Shown piece by piece: positions 16,817 through 24,793 of a stretch of DNA of 64,000 nucleotides (position 1 is the first letter of the stretch; each line of letters starts with the position of its first letter). Location of the stretch: the NCBI GenBank assembly GCA_035524335.1, contig DATKPE010000034.1:1-64000 (forward strand), in the 5' to 3' direction. The stretch comes from DATKPE01 sp035524335 (GTDB lineage Bacteria; Bacteroidota; Ignavibacteria; UBA10030; SZUA-254). The translations under genes and the position numbers were made by a program. The notes beneath the pieces were generated by a model, which did no database searches, was not told the origin of the DNA, and was given only the letters and a program-made list of their open reading frames with translations.

Positions 16817-17470
16817 TCAGAGGTTCTTGATGACTTTCACGACTTTTCCCAGAAACGAGATGTCCCGTTTCCGGACAGTGAGCGGCTCAAAATCGGTATT
16901 CAGCGGGATTAAATGGACATAATGTTCGTCAATTTTGATCTTTTTGAGAACGTCTTCGTCATTTACCCGAATTACGCATATATCGCCGCTCCGGACATCC
17001 TGCTGGGGACTGATCACCACGATGTCTCCGTCCTCAATCTTCGGCGACATACTGTTTCCCTTGACGACCAGCGCGAATGCGGTCCTGTCCTTGATGTTGT
17101 CGACCGTAACATACCGGTCGACATGGTCGGGATAAAACATTGCATTTGTTTTTCCGGCGGGCACGGAGGCAAGGAGCGGTATTTCCGTAAGGGGGGCAGT
17201 TTTGACGAGCTGTTCCTTGTGAAACGGAATGATGTTCGTCTGCGCCGGCTGGGAGGGAAACATCTCCCCCTCACCCGTCAGAAGCCACTCCGGCCTTACT
17301 CCGATCACCTTCGCCAGCCGCAGGAGATAGTTGCTGTCGGGCACCTGCTCCCCTTTTTCCCACCGCTGAAGGGTCCGGATGGCAACGTCTATCTTTTTCG
17401 CGAGAAAGCCCTGATCAAGCTCCCGCTCTTCCCGGGCAATCTTCAGCCGCGCCGCAAGAGATGATTTCAT
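16817..17470 (-). CDS. XRE-S24 (CI/LexA-like) autocleaving repressor
   Basis: 217 aa. The ATG at 17470 has AAGGA 7 bases upstream. A longer in-frame ATG at 17521 lies inside the operator and is rejected. Residues 4-65 are an XRE helix-turn-helix (IAREERELDQ, RTLQRWEKGEQVP). The C-terminal S24 peptidase domain has the self-cleavage Ala105-Gly106, the nucleophile Ser140 (GNSMSPKIEDGD) and a general-base Lys at 176/177 (DVLKKI). Such proteins repress phage or SOS-type genes until RecA* or another signal triggers cleavage. A strong promoter with a palindrome over the start point suggests autorepression. No phage genes are nearby, so it is probably a chromosomal stress regulator. Confidence 0.9.
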   Translation of the reverse strand: MKSSLAARLKIAREERELDQGFLAKKIDVAIRTLQRWEKGEQVPDSNYLLRLAKVIGVRPEWLLTGEGEMFPSQPAQTNIIPFHKEQLVKTAPLTEIPLLASVPAGKTNAMFYPDHVDRYVTVDNIKDRTAFALVVKGNSMSPKIEDGDIVVISPQQDVRSGDICVIRVNDEDVLKKIKIDEHYVHLIPLNTDFEPLTVRKRDISFLGKVVKVIKNL

Positions 17471-17515
17471 GCCGCGTTCCTTCCCGTCAGTTTTGTCCGC
17501 ATCGACCGCATATAA

Positions 17516-17529
17516 CGACATATTTGTCG
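17516..17529 (-). promoter_or_regulatory. Operator of the S24 repressor
   Basis: Near-perfect 14-bp palindrome CGACATATTTGTCG (12 of 14 positions symmetric). It sits immediately downstream of the -10 box at 17536-17541, over the predicted transcription start. Confidence 0.55.
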
Positions 17530-17535
17530 CTTCCC

Positions 17536-17564
17536 AATATACACGATAATACCGAAGATGTCAA
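17536..17564 (-). promoter_or_regulatory. Strong promoter of the S24 repressor gene
   Basis: Consensus TTGACA, 17-base spacer, TATATT: the best match in the window. The 14-bp palindrome overlaps the start site. Confidence 0.7.
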
Positions 17565-17611
17565 GAGGAATCGGACGGCAGGGCGAAGAGAAATCCGGAA
17601 GGTTCTGCGGG

Positions 17612-17634
17612 GGAGAAAAAGGGCCGTGGCCCCC
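17612..17634 (-). terminator. Weak terminator after purK
   Basis: On the minus strand a short GGGC/GCCC hairpin with loop CACG is followed by TTTTT, 35-55 bases past the purK stop. Confidence 0.4.
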
Positions 17635-17667
17635 TCGTTTCGGGAAAAAGCCGGATCCCGGCGGGCG

Positions 17668-18753
17668 CTATGCGCCCAGCAGTTCCCTGACCGCGGCGAG
17701 GAGCCTGTCCCTGCCGGCAGAATCGCCCGCGGTCACCGTCACATGCCCGAGTTTCCGGAGCGGCCGCGGAGACTTGCCGTAGAGGTGCAGATGAACTCCC
17801 GGCAGAGCGAGGATCCGATCCACGGGCGGGTGGTCTCCGATGATATTCACCATGCCCGAAAACCCCCTCGCCGCTGTCGATCCCAGGGGAAGTCCGGTAA
17901 CGGCCCGGAGGTGATTTTCGAACTGACTCGTATCCGCGCCTTCGATCGACCAGTGACCCGAATTGTGTACGCGCGGGGCCATTTCGTTCGCCAGAAGCCT
18001 CCCGCCGGCGTGGAACAGCTCCAGCGCGAAGACCCCGCAGTACCCGAGTTCCCGCATGAGCCGGTACGCATATTCCGACGCGGTTTTCTGGAGGAGGGGA
18101 TCGGGATACGGAGCCCGTGAAACGGAAAGAATACCGTTGCGGTGCACATTTTCGATGAGCGGATAGCAGACCGCCGCGCCATCCCGGCTCCGCACCGCCA
18201 GAACGGAAAGCTCCCGTTCGAACGGCACAAACTCTTCGAGGATGGCCGGATTCCCCCCCATCGACTGCCATGCCGCCGTCACATCCTCCCTGCGCAACAG
18301 ACGGAACTGACCCTTTCCGTCATAGCCCGACCTCCGGGTTTTTAACACCGCCGGGAGTCCGGTGACGCCTATCGCCTTTTCCAGTTCTCCTGCCGACCCG
18401 ACCCGCTGAAAACGGGGAGTCGGAATGCCGAGAGCGGTGAAGAATTCCTTTTCGGCAAGCCTGTCCTGCCCCACTTCAAGTGCACGGGGCGCCGGGTAGA
18501 CCGGCACCGTCTTTTCGATGAGCCGGACGGTCTCCGCGGGAACATTCTCGAATTCGTACGTGACGGCATCGAGGCCCGGGAGAAACCGGGCGAGTGCCCC
18601 GGCGTCTTCATATCGACCAGAAATCAGTTCAGCGACGTCGCGGGCGGGTGAGTCGGATACCGGGTCGTAACAGCGCACACCGATGCCGAGCGGATAACCC
18701 GCCAGCGCCAGCATCCTGCCCAGCTGTCCGCCGCCGAGGATCCCGATCTTCAC
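17668..18753 (-). CDS. purK: N5-carboxyaminoimidazole ribonucleotide synthase
   Basis: 361 aa. The GTG start overlaps the purE TGA as GTGA. The N-terminus has KIGILGGGQLGRMLALA (glycine-rich ATP-grasp pre-domain). Later come the ATP-grasp signatures VLKTRRSGYDGKGQ (about 145), FVPFERELSVLAVR (about 180) and ALELFHAGGRLLANEMAPRVHNSGHW (about 250-275), as two halves of the metal and ATP site. It makes N5-CAIR from AIR, ATP and bicarbonate in purine synthesis. Normal length. The apparent N-terminal extension in the same frame over purE is shadow. Last gene of the dinB-purE-purK operon, with a weak terminator after it. Confidence 0.95.
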   Translation of the reverse strand: MKIGILGGGQLGRMLALAGYPLGIGVRCYDPVSDSPARDVAELISGRYEDAGALARFLPGLDAVTYEFENVPAETVRLIEKTVPVYPAPRALEVGQDRLAEKEFFTALGIPTPRFQRVGSAGELEKAIGVTGLPAVLKTRRSGYDGKGQFRLLRREDVTAAWQSMGGNPAILEEFVPFERELSVLAVRSRDGAAVCYPLIENVHRNGILSVSRAPYPDPLLQKTASEYAYRLMRELGYCGVFALELFHAGGRLLANEMAPRVHNSGHWSIEGADTSQFENHLRAVTGLPLGSTAARGFSGMVNIIGDHPPVDRILALPGVHLHLYGKSPRPLRKLGHVTVTAGDSAGRDRLLAAVRELLGA

Positions 18754-19244
18754 CGCGATCTCCGGGGGTCGGGGCGCCGGAGCACCCTGCCCGTCTGGCG
18801 CTTCCTGAATTTCTTCAGGGCGGTCCTGTACCGGGGCGACTTCAGGGCGAGAATTGCGCAGGCGAAGAGCGCGGCGTTCACCGCTCCCGCGCGGTCGAGC
18901 GCAAAGGTGCCGACCGGGACGCCGGCGGGCATCTGGACGATCGACAGGAAGGAGTCGACGCCGCGGAGAGAGCGGGTTTTTACCGGCACGCCGAGCACCG
19001 GGAGGTGAGTTTTGGCGGCCGTCATGCCGGGAAGATGAGCCGCACCGCCCGCCCCCGCGATGATCGCCTGCAGTCCCCGCCGTTCCGCCGAGGCGGCGTA
19101 CCGGAAGAGCAGGTCGGGTGTGCGGTGCGCGGAGACGACCGTGACTTCGTACGGAATCCCGAGGCTGTCGAGGGTTTCCGCGGCTTCGGACATCACCGTC
19201 CAATCCGACACCGAACCCATAATAATTCCGATCAACGGTTTCAT
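18750..19244 (-). CDS. purE: N5-carboxyaminoimidazole ribonucleotide mutase (class I PurE)
   Basis: 164 aa. The ATG has AGGA 6 bases upstream and overlaps the dinB TGA as ATGA. It has the class I signatures GIIMGSVSDW (about 6-15), VVSAHRTPD (about 40-48, catalytic His) and AGAGGAAHLPGM (about 67-78). It converts N5-CAIR to CAIR and normally forms an octamer. The C-terminal Arg-rich tail (KKFRKRQTGRVLRRPDP) extends past the usual end. The start overlaps dinB by four bases and the stop overlaps purK by four, so translation is coupled along the operon. Confidence 0.95.
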   Translation of the reverse strand: MKPLIGIIMGSVSDWTVMSEAAETLDSLGIPYEVTVVSAHRTPDLLFRYAASAERRGLQAIIAGAGGAAHLPGMTAAKTHLPVLGVPVKTRSLRGVDSFLSIVQMPAGVPVGTFALDRAGAVNAALFACAILALKSPRYRTALKKFRKRQTGRVLRRPDPRRSR

Positions 19245-20443
19245 GGTTTTCCTTTGTGTGAATGTTGGCGGGGCGGGGTCCCGCCTCCGCTTCCGATATG
19301 AATGACATCCGGGCCGAATTTTTCCCTGATTTTGTCGATCGCCCGGACGATGGGGGCGGTTTCTTCGGCCGGTGCGAACAGATCGGTCTCCTCCCCTTCC
19401 GAAGGCCGGAGCCCGCTCACTCCGGTCCCGAGGAGCCGCACCGGCACGGACGGCCTGTAGAACCTCCGGAAAAGTGCGAGCGCGGCGTCGTACACCGCCG
19501 GATCGTAGTCTGTCGGCGGGCATGCGGCGCGGCGGACGGTCGTGGTAAAATCCTTGTCGCGCAGTTTGAGCGTCACCGTCGTCGCTTTCAGTTTTTTCCG
19601 GCGAAGGGTCGAGCAGACCGATTCCACGAGGGAAAAGAGAATGTTCTCCAGGGCCGCACGGTCTGTCAGGTCGTGCGCAAACGTCTCCTCCTTCGAGATG
19701 CTCTTCCGCTCCCGCGATTCGGCGACCGCAACGGATCCATGCCCTCCCGCCGCCCTGTAAAGGTAGGGACCGAGAGACCCGAATGCGTCTGCCAGTTCCT
19801 TCGCCGACCGCTTCCGGCAATCGCCCACCGTCAGGATGCCGGCACGGTGAAGAATGACGGCGGTTTTATCCCCGACTCCCGGGATCGTTTCGATCGGGAA
19901 CGGCGCAAGCCATTCCGCTTCAGTCCCCGGGGCGATGACGACGCACCCGTCCGGCTTGTGTTTCGTCGTGGCGATCTTCGCGACCATCTTGTTCGAAGCG
20001 AGCGCAATGGTGCATGGAAGTTCGAAACGCCGGCGGACTTCTCTCTGCACCCCCCGTATGAACGCCTCCAGATCGTGCCGGTAGAGTTCCTCACAGCCGG
20101 TGAGATCCAGATACATCTCGTCGATCGAGGCACGTTCGACGACCGGCGCCACCGTCAGAAGATATTCGTACACCCGGCGGGAGTATTCGTCATAGCGGTG
20201 ATGCCGGCCCGGGACGACGATGAGGCGGGGACACCTGCGGAGCGCCTGGCCCGTCGGCATCGCCGAGTGGACGCCGAACGCGCGCGCCTCGTACGACGCC
20301 GAAGCGATCACCCCGCGCCCCCCGGGGGATCCTCCCACCGCCACCGGCTTCCCGCGCAGGGAAGGATCGTGGATGCGTTCGACCGAGACGAAAAAGCAGT
20401 CGAGGTCGAGATGTGCGATCAGCGGACTCGGTTGCGGAGCCAT
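19241..20443 (-). CDS. dinB: DNA polymerase IV (Y-family)
   Basis: 400 aa. The N-terminal palm has HLDLDCFFVSVE (metal Asp), and ASIDEMYLDLTG (about 100-111) holds the second acidic pair. HhH (IETIPGVGDKTAVILHRAG, about 185-203) and little-finger domains follow (about 240-355). It is a translesion polymerase. The short C-terminal segment (about 355-400) lacks an obvious clamp-binding QLxLF motif. First gene of a dinB-purE-purK operon, with a predicted promoter 75-103 bases upstream (20518-20546). The nearby S24 repressor could control damage genes, but I see no copy of its operator here. Confidence 0.93.
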   Translation of the reverse strand: MAPQPSPLIAHLDLDCFFVSVERIHDPSLRGKPVAVGGSPGGRGVIASASYEARAFGVHSAMPTGQALRRCPRLIVVPGRHHRYDEYSRRVYEYLLTVAPVVERASIDEMYLDLTGCEELYRHDLEAFIRGVQREVRRRFELPCTIALASNKMVAKIATTKHKPDGCVVIAPGTEAEWLAPFPIETIPGVGDKTAVILHRAGILTVGDCRKRSAKELADAFGSLGPYLYRAAGGHGSVAVAESRERKSISKEETFAHDLTDRAALENILFSLVESVCSTLRRKKLKATTVTLKLRDKDFTTTVRRAACPPTDYDPAVYDAALALFRRFYRPSVPVRLLGTGVSGLRPSEGEETDLFAPAEETAPIVRAIDKIREKFGPDVIHIGSGGGTPPRQHSHKGKP

Positions 20444-20517
20444 GCGGTGCGTGCTTCAAGGGTTCGGAATTCAGGGCCGGTAACGCGCAGAACAGGCCGC
20501 GTTCGTTGCTTGGGGGT

Positions 20518-20546
20518 AATGTAGCAATCCAGGGAAAGAGTTTCAA
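20518..20546 (-). promoter_or_regulatory. Promoter of dinB-purE-purK
   Basis: TTGAAA, 17-base spacer, TACATT, giving a leader of about 68 bases. Imperfect arms TTGCT/AGCAA overlap the -10. Confidence 0.5.
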
Positions 20547-20589
20547 GCCGGCTTCGGGCAGTCGGATATCCGTTTCCGGGAGCGGTTCC

Positions 20590-20631
20590 GGCCCCCCGCC
20601 CTGGTGCGGCACCGGGGCACGGGGCGGGGCC
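20590..20631. repeat. GC-rich inverted repeat between divergent dinB and the GH76-like gene
   Basis: GGCCCCCCGCCC and GGGGCGGGGCC arms separated by about 19 bases, in the 261-base gap. No T-run on either side. It lies between the two divergent promoters. Confidence 0.35.
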
Positions 20632-20634
20632 GAC

Positions 20635-20663
20635 TTGAACGGGAATGAATTCCGCAGTACCTT
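20635..20663 (+). promoter_or_regulatory. Promoter of the GH76-like gene
   Basis: TTGAAC, 17-base spacer, TACCTT, with the predicted start about 35 bases before the ATG at 20705. This argues against the more upstream in-frame start at 20645. Confidence 0.5.
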
Positions 20664-20704
20664 TCCCTCATGAAACTCCCGTTCGACACCGGGGACCATT
20701 GACC

Positions 20705-21916
20705 ATGCCACAGCATTCCGCGAAAAGAGGCCTGAAAAAATTCCCCCACTGGATTTGGATCACCGCAGTGGTATTCGGTACGGCATATTTCCTGTTCCGG
20801 AATCCGTCCGCCGCCCCGGCGCCGGAAGCCCCTGCCCCCGCCGCTCAGAGCTCATCCGCCTCCCGGAGCGACACATTCAACGTCTGGGTTAAAAGGGCCT
20901 ACGCGGTCGACGAACTCTTCCACCTTGTCTATACGCCCTGCTGGGAGGGCGCCTACGGCGCTATCGGGGATGCGTACCTCTATTCCGTCACGCACGATTC
21001 CTCGATCATGCTGTTTCACCTGCGCGATCACCCGCTTCCCCGGATGTGCGCCGGTACATGGGTCGACGACCGGGCATGGGTCTGTCTGGCCGAACTGCTC
21101 TGGTACCGGGTGACGGGGAAGCAGGATGCTGCCCTGCTGGAGGATGCGCGGCGGCGGTACGATGAAGCCCGCGCCGAGGGGCGCCTGTCGCACAGTGAAG
21201 GGTTCTGGAGCTGGTACAACTGGCCCCCGGGCCCCCGGCCCGACAAGCGGATTTTTACGAACAGCAACATGAACCAGATGGCGACCGTCGCGGCGGAGCT
21301 CTATGAAGAGACCGGGATCCAGAAATACCGCGACGATGCATTCCTGGTCTGGAGCGGCGACCGGCAGGCGCCCGGCGTCGTCAAACAGCTTTACCGCGGC
21401 GGAGGTGTCTGGCAGGGAACGGCCGGACTTGCCGCGTTCGGCAAACAGCTCCCCTGGGAGGGATCCGAGTACAGCTCCCTCGGCGCGGCGCTCTACCGTA
21501 TTTCCCGCGATAAATCGATTCTCGGCATCGTGAGTGCGACCGTCCGCCACATCATGGACCCGGCGACGGGATGGGTCGATTCCCAGTCGTACTATCAGCT
21601 CCGGATGGACGGCAACGGCGCGTTCGTCAATTTTCTCCTCGACGCCTATTCCATCGCCCCTGTGGAACTGCACGATCTCCCCGCCAAAATCGAGGCGATG
21701 CTGACCCACGTCTGGACCAATCACGGCGGAACGGCGACGGTGGTCCTGCACCGGACGGGTGACAACGGCATCAGGAACGGATGGAACCCGCGGGGAGGGG
21801 AAGACGGATACGGAGTGGACGAGGTCGGAACCGTTCATGCGCAGGGGGAGGCGATGCGGGCATTCGGCACCTTTGCCTATTATTATACCACCGCGGCGGC
21901 GGCCCGGAACCGCTGA
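20705..21916 (+). CDS. GH76-like (alpha/alpha)6-barrel glycosidase, membrane-anchored
   Basis: 403 aa. After a short basic N-terminus, residues 15-32 form an anchor (HWIWITAVVFGTAYFLF), followed by a Pro/Ala/Ser linker to about 58. The rest is helical toroid sequence: TWVDDRAWVCLAELLWYRVTGKQD resembles the GH76 (alpha-1,6-mannanase/endomannosidase) DD site, and NMNQMATVAAELYEETG and VWQGTAG match other repeat helices. The acidic pair in WVDD is the likely catalytic site. The target glycan is unknown but may be surface or host mannan-like polymer. It has its own promoter. Confidence in the fold is good, in the substrate low. Confidence 0.75.
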   Translation: MPQHSAKRGLKKFPHWIWITAVVFGTAYFLFRNPSAAPAPEAPAPAAQSSSASRSDTFNVWVKRAYAVDELFHLVYTPCWEGAYGAIGDAYLYSVTHDSSIMLFHLRDHPLPRMCAGTWVDDRAWVCLAELLWYRVTGKQDAALLEDARRRYDEARAEGRLSHSEGFWSWYNWPPGPRPDKRIFTNSNMNQMATVAAELYEETGIQKYRDDAFLVWSGDRQAPGVVKQLYRGGGVWQGTAGLAAFGKQLPWEGSEYSSLGAALYRISRDKSILGIVSATVRHIMDPATGWVDSQSYYQLRMDGNGAFVNFLLDAYSIAPVELHDLPAKIEAMLTHVWTNHGGTATVVLHRTGDNGIRNGWNPRGGEDGYGVDEVGTVHAQGEAMRAFGTFAYYYTTAAAARNR

Positions 21917-21936
21917 ATCTCCAGACCCTGATTACA

Positions 21937-22101
21937 TCAGAGTGTCCGGGCCGGCCGCCTGCGGAATCTCCTCCGGAACCAGACGCAAATCCCCCCGAGC
22001 TGTTCTCGGTGATCCCCGCAGAACCTGACGAGCAGAAGAAGCCCGTATCCGATCGCGGAGAGGAGAATCAGACCAAAAAGAGTCGCAAATATATGATACA
22101 T
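21937..22101 (-). CDS. Possible small membrane protein
   Basis: 54 aa, with GGGGG 6 bases before the ATG. Residues 4-26 are one hydrophobic helix (HIFATLFGLILLSAIGYGLL). The tail is strongly basic (WFRRRFRRRPART). It overlaps no other gene and sits in a 488-base gap. No family is recognised. The positive-inside charge pattern and Shine-Dalgarno favour a real gene, but coding is not proven. Confidence 0.35.
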   Translation of the reverse strand: MYHIFATLFGLILLSAIGYGLLLLVRFCGDHREQLGGICVWFRRRFRRRPARTL

Positions 22102-22174
22102 CAGAGCCCCCACGCTCCGTCCTGTCAGACCTTTCCCCGGGAACAACTTCCATCATCAATATAGGCCTCTCTTT

Positions 22175-22210
22175 CTGTGATCCACAACAGGGGTGTGACG
22201 GGATTCACAG
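22175..22210. repeat. Imperfect inverted repeat
   Basis: CTGTGATCC and GGATTCACAG arms (one bulge) about 18 bases apart, in the non-coding 22150-22340 stretch. Confidence 0.35.
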
Positions 22211-22261
22211 CTGATGGTGTGAGAGTGAGACTTTGTCTTTTGACCGATAGTGGCGAGCAAG

Positions 22262-22330
22262 GTGGGAATCCCACTTACAACATGTGGGAATGACAATGGG
22301 GAGGGAACATGCGGGAATGGCAACGCGGAG
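22262..22330. repeat. REP-like palindrome and direct repeats
   Basis: A 13-bp palindrome GTGGGAATCCCAC (22262-22274) is followed by two 23-base units starting at 22281 and 22308 that match at 19 of 23 positions (pattern CATGyGGGAATGrCAAyGsG). They share the GGGAAT core with the palindrome. This resembles short dispersed palindromic (REP-like) elements seen in other genomes. Confidence 0.5.
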
Positions 22331-22343
22331 AAGGCGACAGGGA

Positions 22344-22379
22344 ATAAAAACCCCCGGCCGTCGGAGGATGGCCGGGGGT
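22344..22379 (-). terminator. Rho-independent terminator of groES-groEL
   Basis: On the minus strand the stem CCCCCGGCC/GGCCGGGGG (10-base loop) is followed by TTTTTATT, 30-60 bases past the groEL stop. Confidence 0.9.
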
Positions 22380-22405
22380 GTTGTGATGCGAGAACGGAGG
22401 AGTTC

Positions 22406-24043
22406 TCAGTACATGTCGCCCATGCCGCCGCCCGGAGGCATCGGAGGCATCGGTTTCTTTTCTTCCGGTTTCTCCACGATCGTCGCTTCGGTCGTGAGGA
22501 GGAGTCCCGATACGCTCGCTGCGTTCTCGAGCGCGATGCGGGTCACCTTCGTCGGATCGACGACGCCGGTGGCGATCAGGTTCTCATACTTCTCGCTCTG
22601 GGCGTTGAAGCCGTAATCGTCCTTGCCTTCCTTGATCTTGTTGACGATGACGGAGCCTTCGAGGCCGGCGTTGTGCACGATCATCCTGATCGGTTCTTCG
22701 AGCGACCGGCGGATGATTTCGATGCCGATCTGCTGGTCTTCGTTCTCGGTCTTGAGCTCGCTCAGTTTGGCCTGCACGCGCAGGTAGGCGACGCCGCCTC
22801 CGGGAACGATGCCTTCTTCCACAGCCGCCCGTGTGGCGTGGAGCGCATCCTCGACGCGGGCCTTCTTTTCCTTCATTTCGACTTCCGTCGCGGCGCCGAC
22901 TTTGAGAACCGCAACGCCGCCGCTCAGCTTGGCAAGACGTTCCTGCAGTTTTTCCTTGTCGTAATCGCTGGTGGTCTTGTCGATCTGGACCTTGATCTCG
23001 TTAATCCGCTTCTTGATGTCTTCCTTCTTGCCGGCGCCTTCGACGAGCGTGGTGTTATCCTTGTCGATCGTCACCCGTTTCGCCGTCCCGAGGTAGGAGA
23101 TCTGGGTGTTTTCGAGCTTGAAGCCCTTTTCCTCGGAGATCACGGTGCCGCTGGTCAGGACCGCGATATCTTCGAGCATCGCCTTGCGGCGGTCGCCGAA
23201 TCCGGGCGCCTTCACGGCGCACACCTTCAGCGTGCCCCGAAGTTTGTTCACGACCAGGGTCGCGAGCGCTTCGCCTTCGAGATCCTCGGCGATGATGAGG
23301 AGGCTCCTCCCCGACTGCGCGATTTTCTCGAGCACCGGGAGAAGATCCTTCATGACGCTGATCTTTTTGTCATGAATGAGGATGTACGGATTCTCCAGGA
23401 CGGTTTCCATGGTATCCGCATCGGTGACAAAATAGGGGGAAAGGTAACCGCGGTCGAACTGCATTCCCTCCACCCATTCCACGGTGGTCTCGGTGCCCTT
23501 CGCCTCTTCGACCGTGATGACGCCGTCCTTGCCGACCCGCTCCATCGCGTTGGCGATCAGCTCGCCGATGGTCGAATCGTTGTTGGCCGAGATGGCGCCC
23601 ACCTGGGCGATTTTCTTCTTGTCGTCGCCCACGGTCTTGCTGATCTTTTTCAGTTCTTCCACAACTTTCGCCACGGCAATGTCGATGCCGCGTTTCAGAT
23701 CCATCGGATTTGCTCCGGCGGTCACGTTCTTCATTCCTTCACGGACAATCGCCTGGGCCAGAACCGTTGCGGTGGTCGTTCCGTCGCCCGCGACATCCGA
23801 TGTCTTGCTGGCGACTTCGCGCACCATCTGCGCGCCCATGTTCTCGATCGGATCCTCGAGCTCGATCTCCTTCGCGACGGTGACGCCGTCCTTCGTGACG
23901 GTCGGCGCACCGAACTTCTTGTCGATGACGACGTTCCGCCCCTTCGGCCCGAGCGTGGCTTTGACCGCGTCGGCCAGTTTGTCGACACCCTTCTTCAACG
24001 CAGACCGGGCGTCTCCGCTAAACGTGATGATTTTTGCTGACAT
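22406..24043 (-). CDS. groL: Chaperonin GroEL
   Basis: 545 aa, the normal length. The start MSAKIITFSGDARSALKKGV is typical. Family motifs are present: DGVTVAKEIELEDP, the ATP-site GDGTTTATVLAQAI (about 86), and AAVEEGIVPGGGVAYLR. The tail ends in the GM-rich repeat MPPMPPGGGMGDMY. It forms the 14-mer folding cage with GroES. It follows groES by 58 bases on the same strand and is followed by a strong terminator. A second groEL is common in related genomes and cannot be judged from this window. Confidence 0.98.
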   Translation of the reverse strand: MSAKIITFSGDARSALKKGVDKLADAVKATLGPKGRNVVIDKKFGAPTVTKDGVTVAKEIELEDPIENMGAQMVREVASKTSDVAGDGTTTATVLAQAIVREGMKNVTAGANPMDLKRGIDIAVAKVVEELKKISKTVGDDKKKIAQVGAISANNDSTIGELIANAMERVGKDGVITVEEAKGTETTVEWVEGMQFDRGYLSPYFVTDADTMETVLENPYILIHDKKISVMKDLLPVLEKIAQSGRSLLIIAEDLEGEALATLVVNKLRGTLKVCAVKAPGFGDRRKAMLEDIAVLTSGTVISEEKGFKLENTQISYLGTAKRVTIDKDNTTLVEGAGKKEDIKKRINEIKVQIDKTTSDYDKEKLQERLAKLSGGVAVLKVGAATEVEMKEKKARVEDALHATRAAVEEGIVPGGGVAYLRVQAKLSELKTENEDQQIGIEIIRRSLEEPIRMIVHNAGLEGSVIVNKIKEGKDDYGFNAQSEKYENLIATGVVDPTKVTRIALENAASVSGLLLTTEATIVEKPEEKKPMPPMPPGGGMGDMY

Positions 24044-24101
24044 AGTGCTGTTCCTTCTTCAGATGGGAGTTAAGAGATTCTATATATTGATTAGCGCCGG
24101 C

Positions 24102-24386
24102 TTATAACACGGCGAACACATCCGACTCGCGCAGAATAAGATATTCCTGGCCGTCGACCGTCGTCTCTGTACCGGAATATTTTCCGTACAGAACATGATC
24201 GCCGACTTTCAGCTCCATCGGCACCACTTTGCCGTCGTCACCCTTGCGGCCCGGTCCCACGGCCACGATCTCTCCGACGACCGGTTTCTCCTTCGCCGTG
24301 TCCGGAAGGAAAATCCCTCCCTTCGTTTTCTCTTCGGCAGGAAGCGGCTTGATCACGACACGATCAGCTAATGGTCGAATTTTCAT
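24102..24386 (-). CDS. groS: Co-chaperonin GroES
   Basis: 94 aa, with GGAGGAG 7 bases before the ATG. IRPLADRVVIKPLPAEEKTK and GGIFLPDTAKEKPVVGEIVAVGPG are the classical GroES mobile-loop region and barrel strands, and the chain ends in ILRESDVFAVL. It heads the groES-groEL operon. No CIRCE element (TTAGCACTC-N9-GAGTGCTAA) is visible. A CTTGAACATTCAAAG inverted repeat lies about 100 bases upstream and may be an alternative control site. Confidence 0.97.
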   Translation of the reverse strand: MKIRPLADRVVIKPLPAEEKTKGGIFLPDTAKEKPVVGEIVAVGPGRKGDDGKVVPMELKVGDHVLYGKYSGTETTVDGQEYLILRESDVFAVL

Positions 24387-24484
24387 ATCAGAACTCCTCC
24401 AGATTGAAATAGGTAATTGCTGTGGTTTTTGTTTTGAAGAGGCCACCTCCGGAGACTCTCTTCCCTCGATTTTATTTTGTACCT

Positions 24485-24499
24485 CTTGAACATTCAAAG
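24485..24499 (-). promoter_or_regulatory. Inverted repeat upstream of groES
   Basis: TTGAAnnTTCAA within CTTGAACATTCAAAG, about 100 bases before groES in the 407-base AT-rich gap. It is not CIRCE. No promoter of the local TTG-N20-TAnnTT type was found on the groES side, and nothing else is recognised in the gap. Confidence 0.3.
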
Positions 24500-24793
24500 C
24501 CTGTGCCAGATATATTATTGTGAATTTCCTCCGTTTTAGCCTTTTTTTATTCTACACTCATTTTCATATCCCAAAAACCTGACGGCATGTCATGCATGTT
24601 TCATCTTATTTCAGGCAATATCAGGACAAAATGACAACTGCCAGATTGTTCACTTTTATCATTTTCCACACATCTCCCGTTTTAAACAACCGCTCCGGTG
24701 GAAAATTTTTTAGCCGGTCAGGTGTAGGTATCCCGGAAATATTTCATTATTTTCCCCTACGATGATTCGATTCCACCTTCCCGATCCCGCCGC

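Noticed and set aside
22250..24040. 596-aa open frame on the plus strand, antisense to groEL
   Set aside because: It mirrors groEL codon structure, has no Shine-Dalgarno and no domain, and groEL is certain.
24387..24793. CIRCE element for groES-groEL
   Set aside because: No TTAGCACTC-N9-GAGTGCTAA is present.
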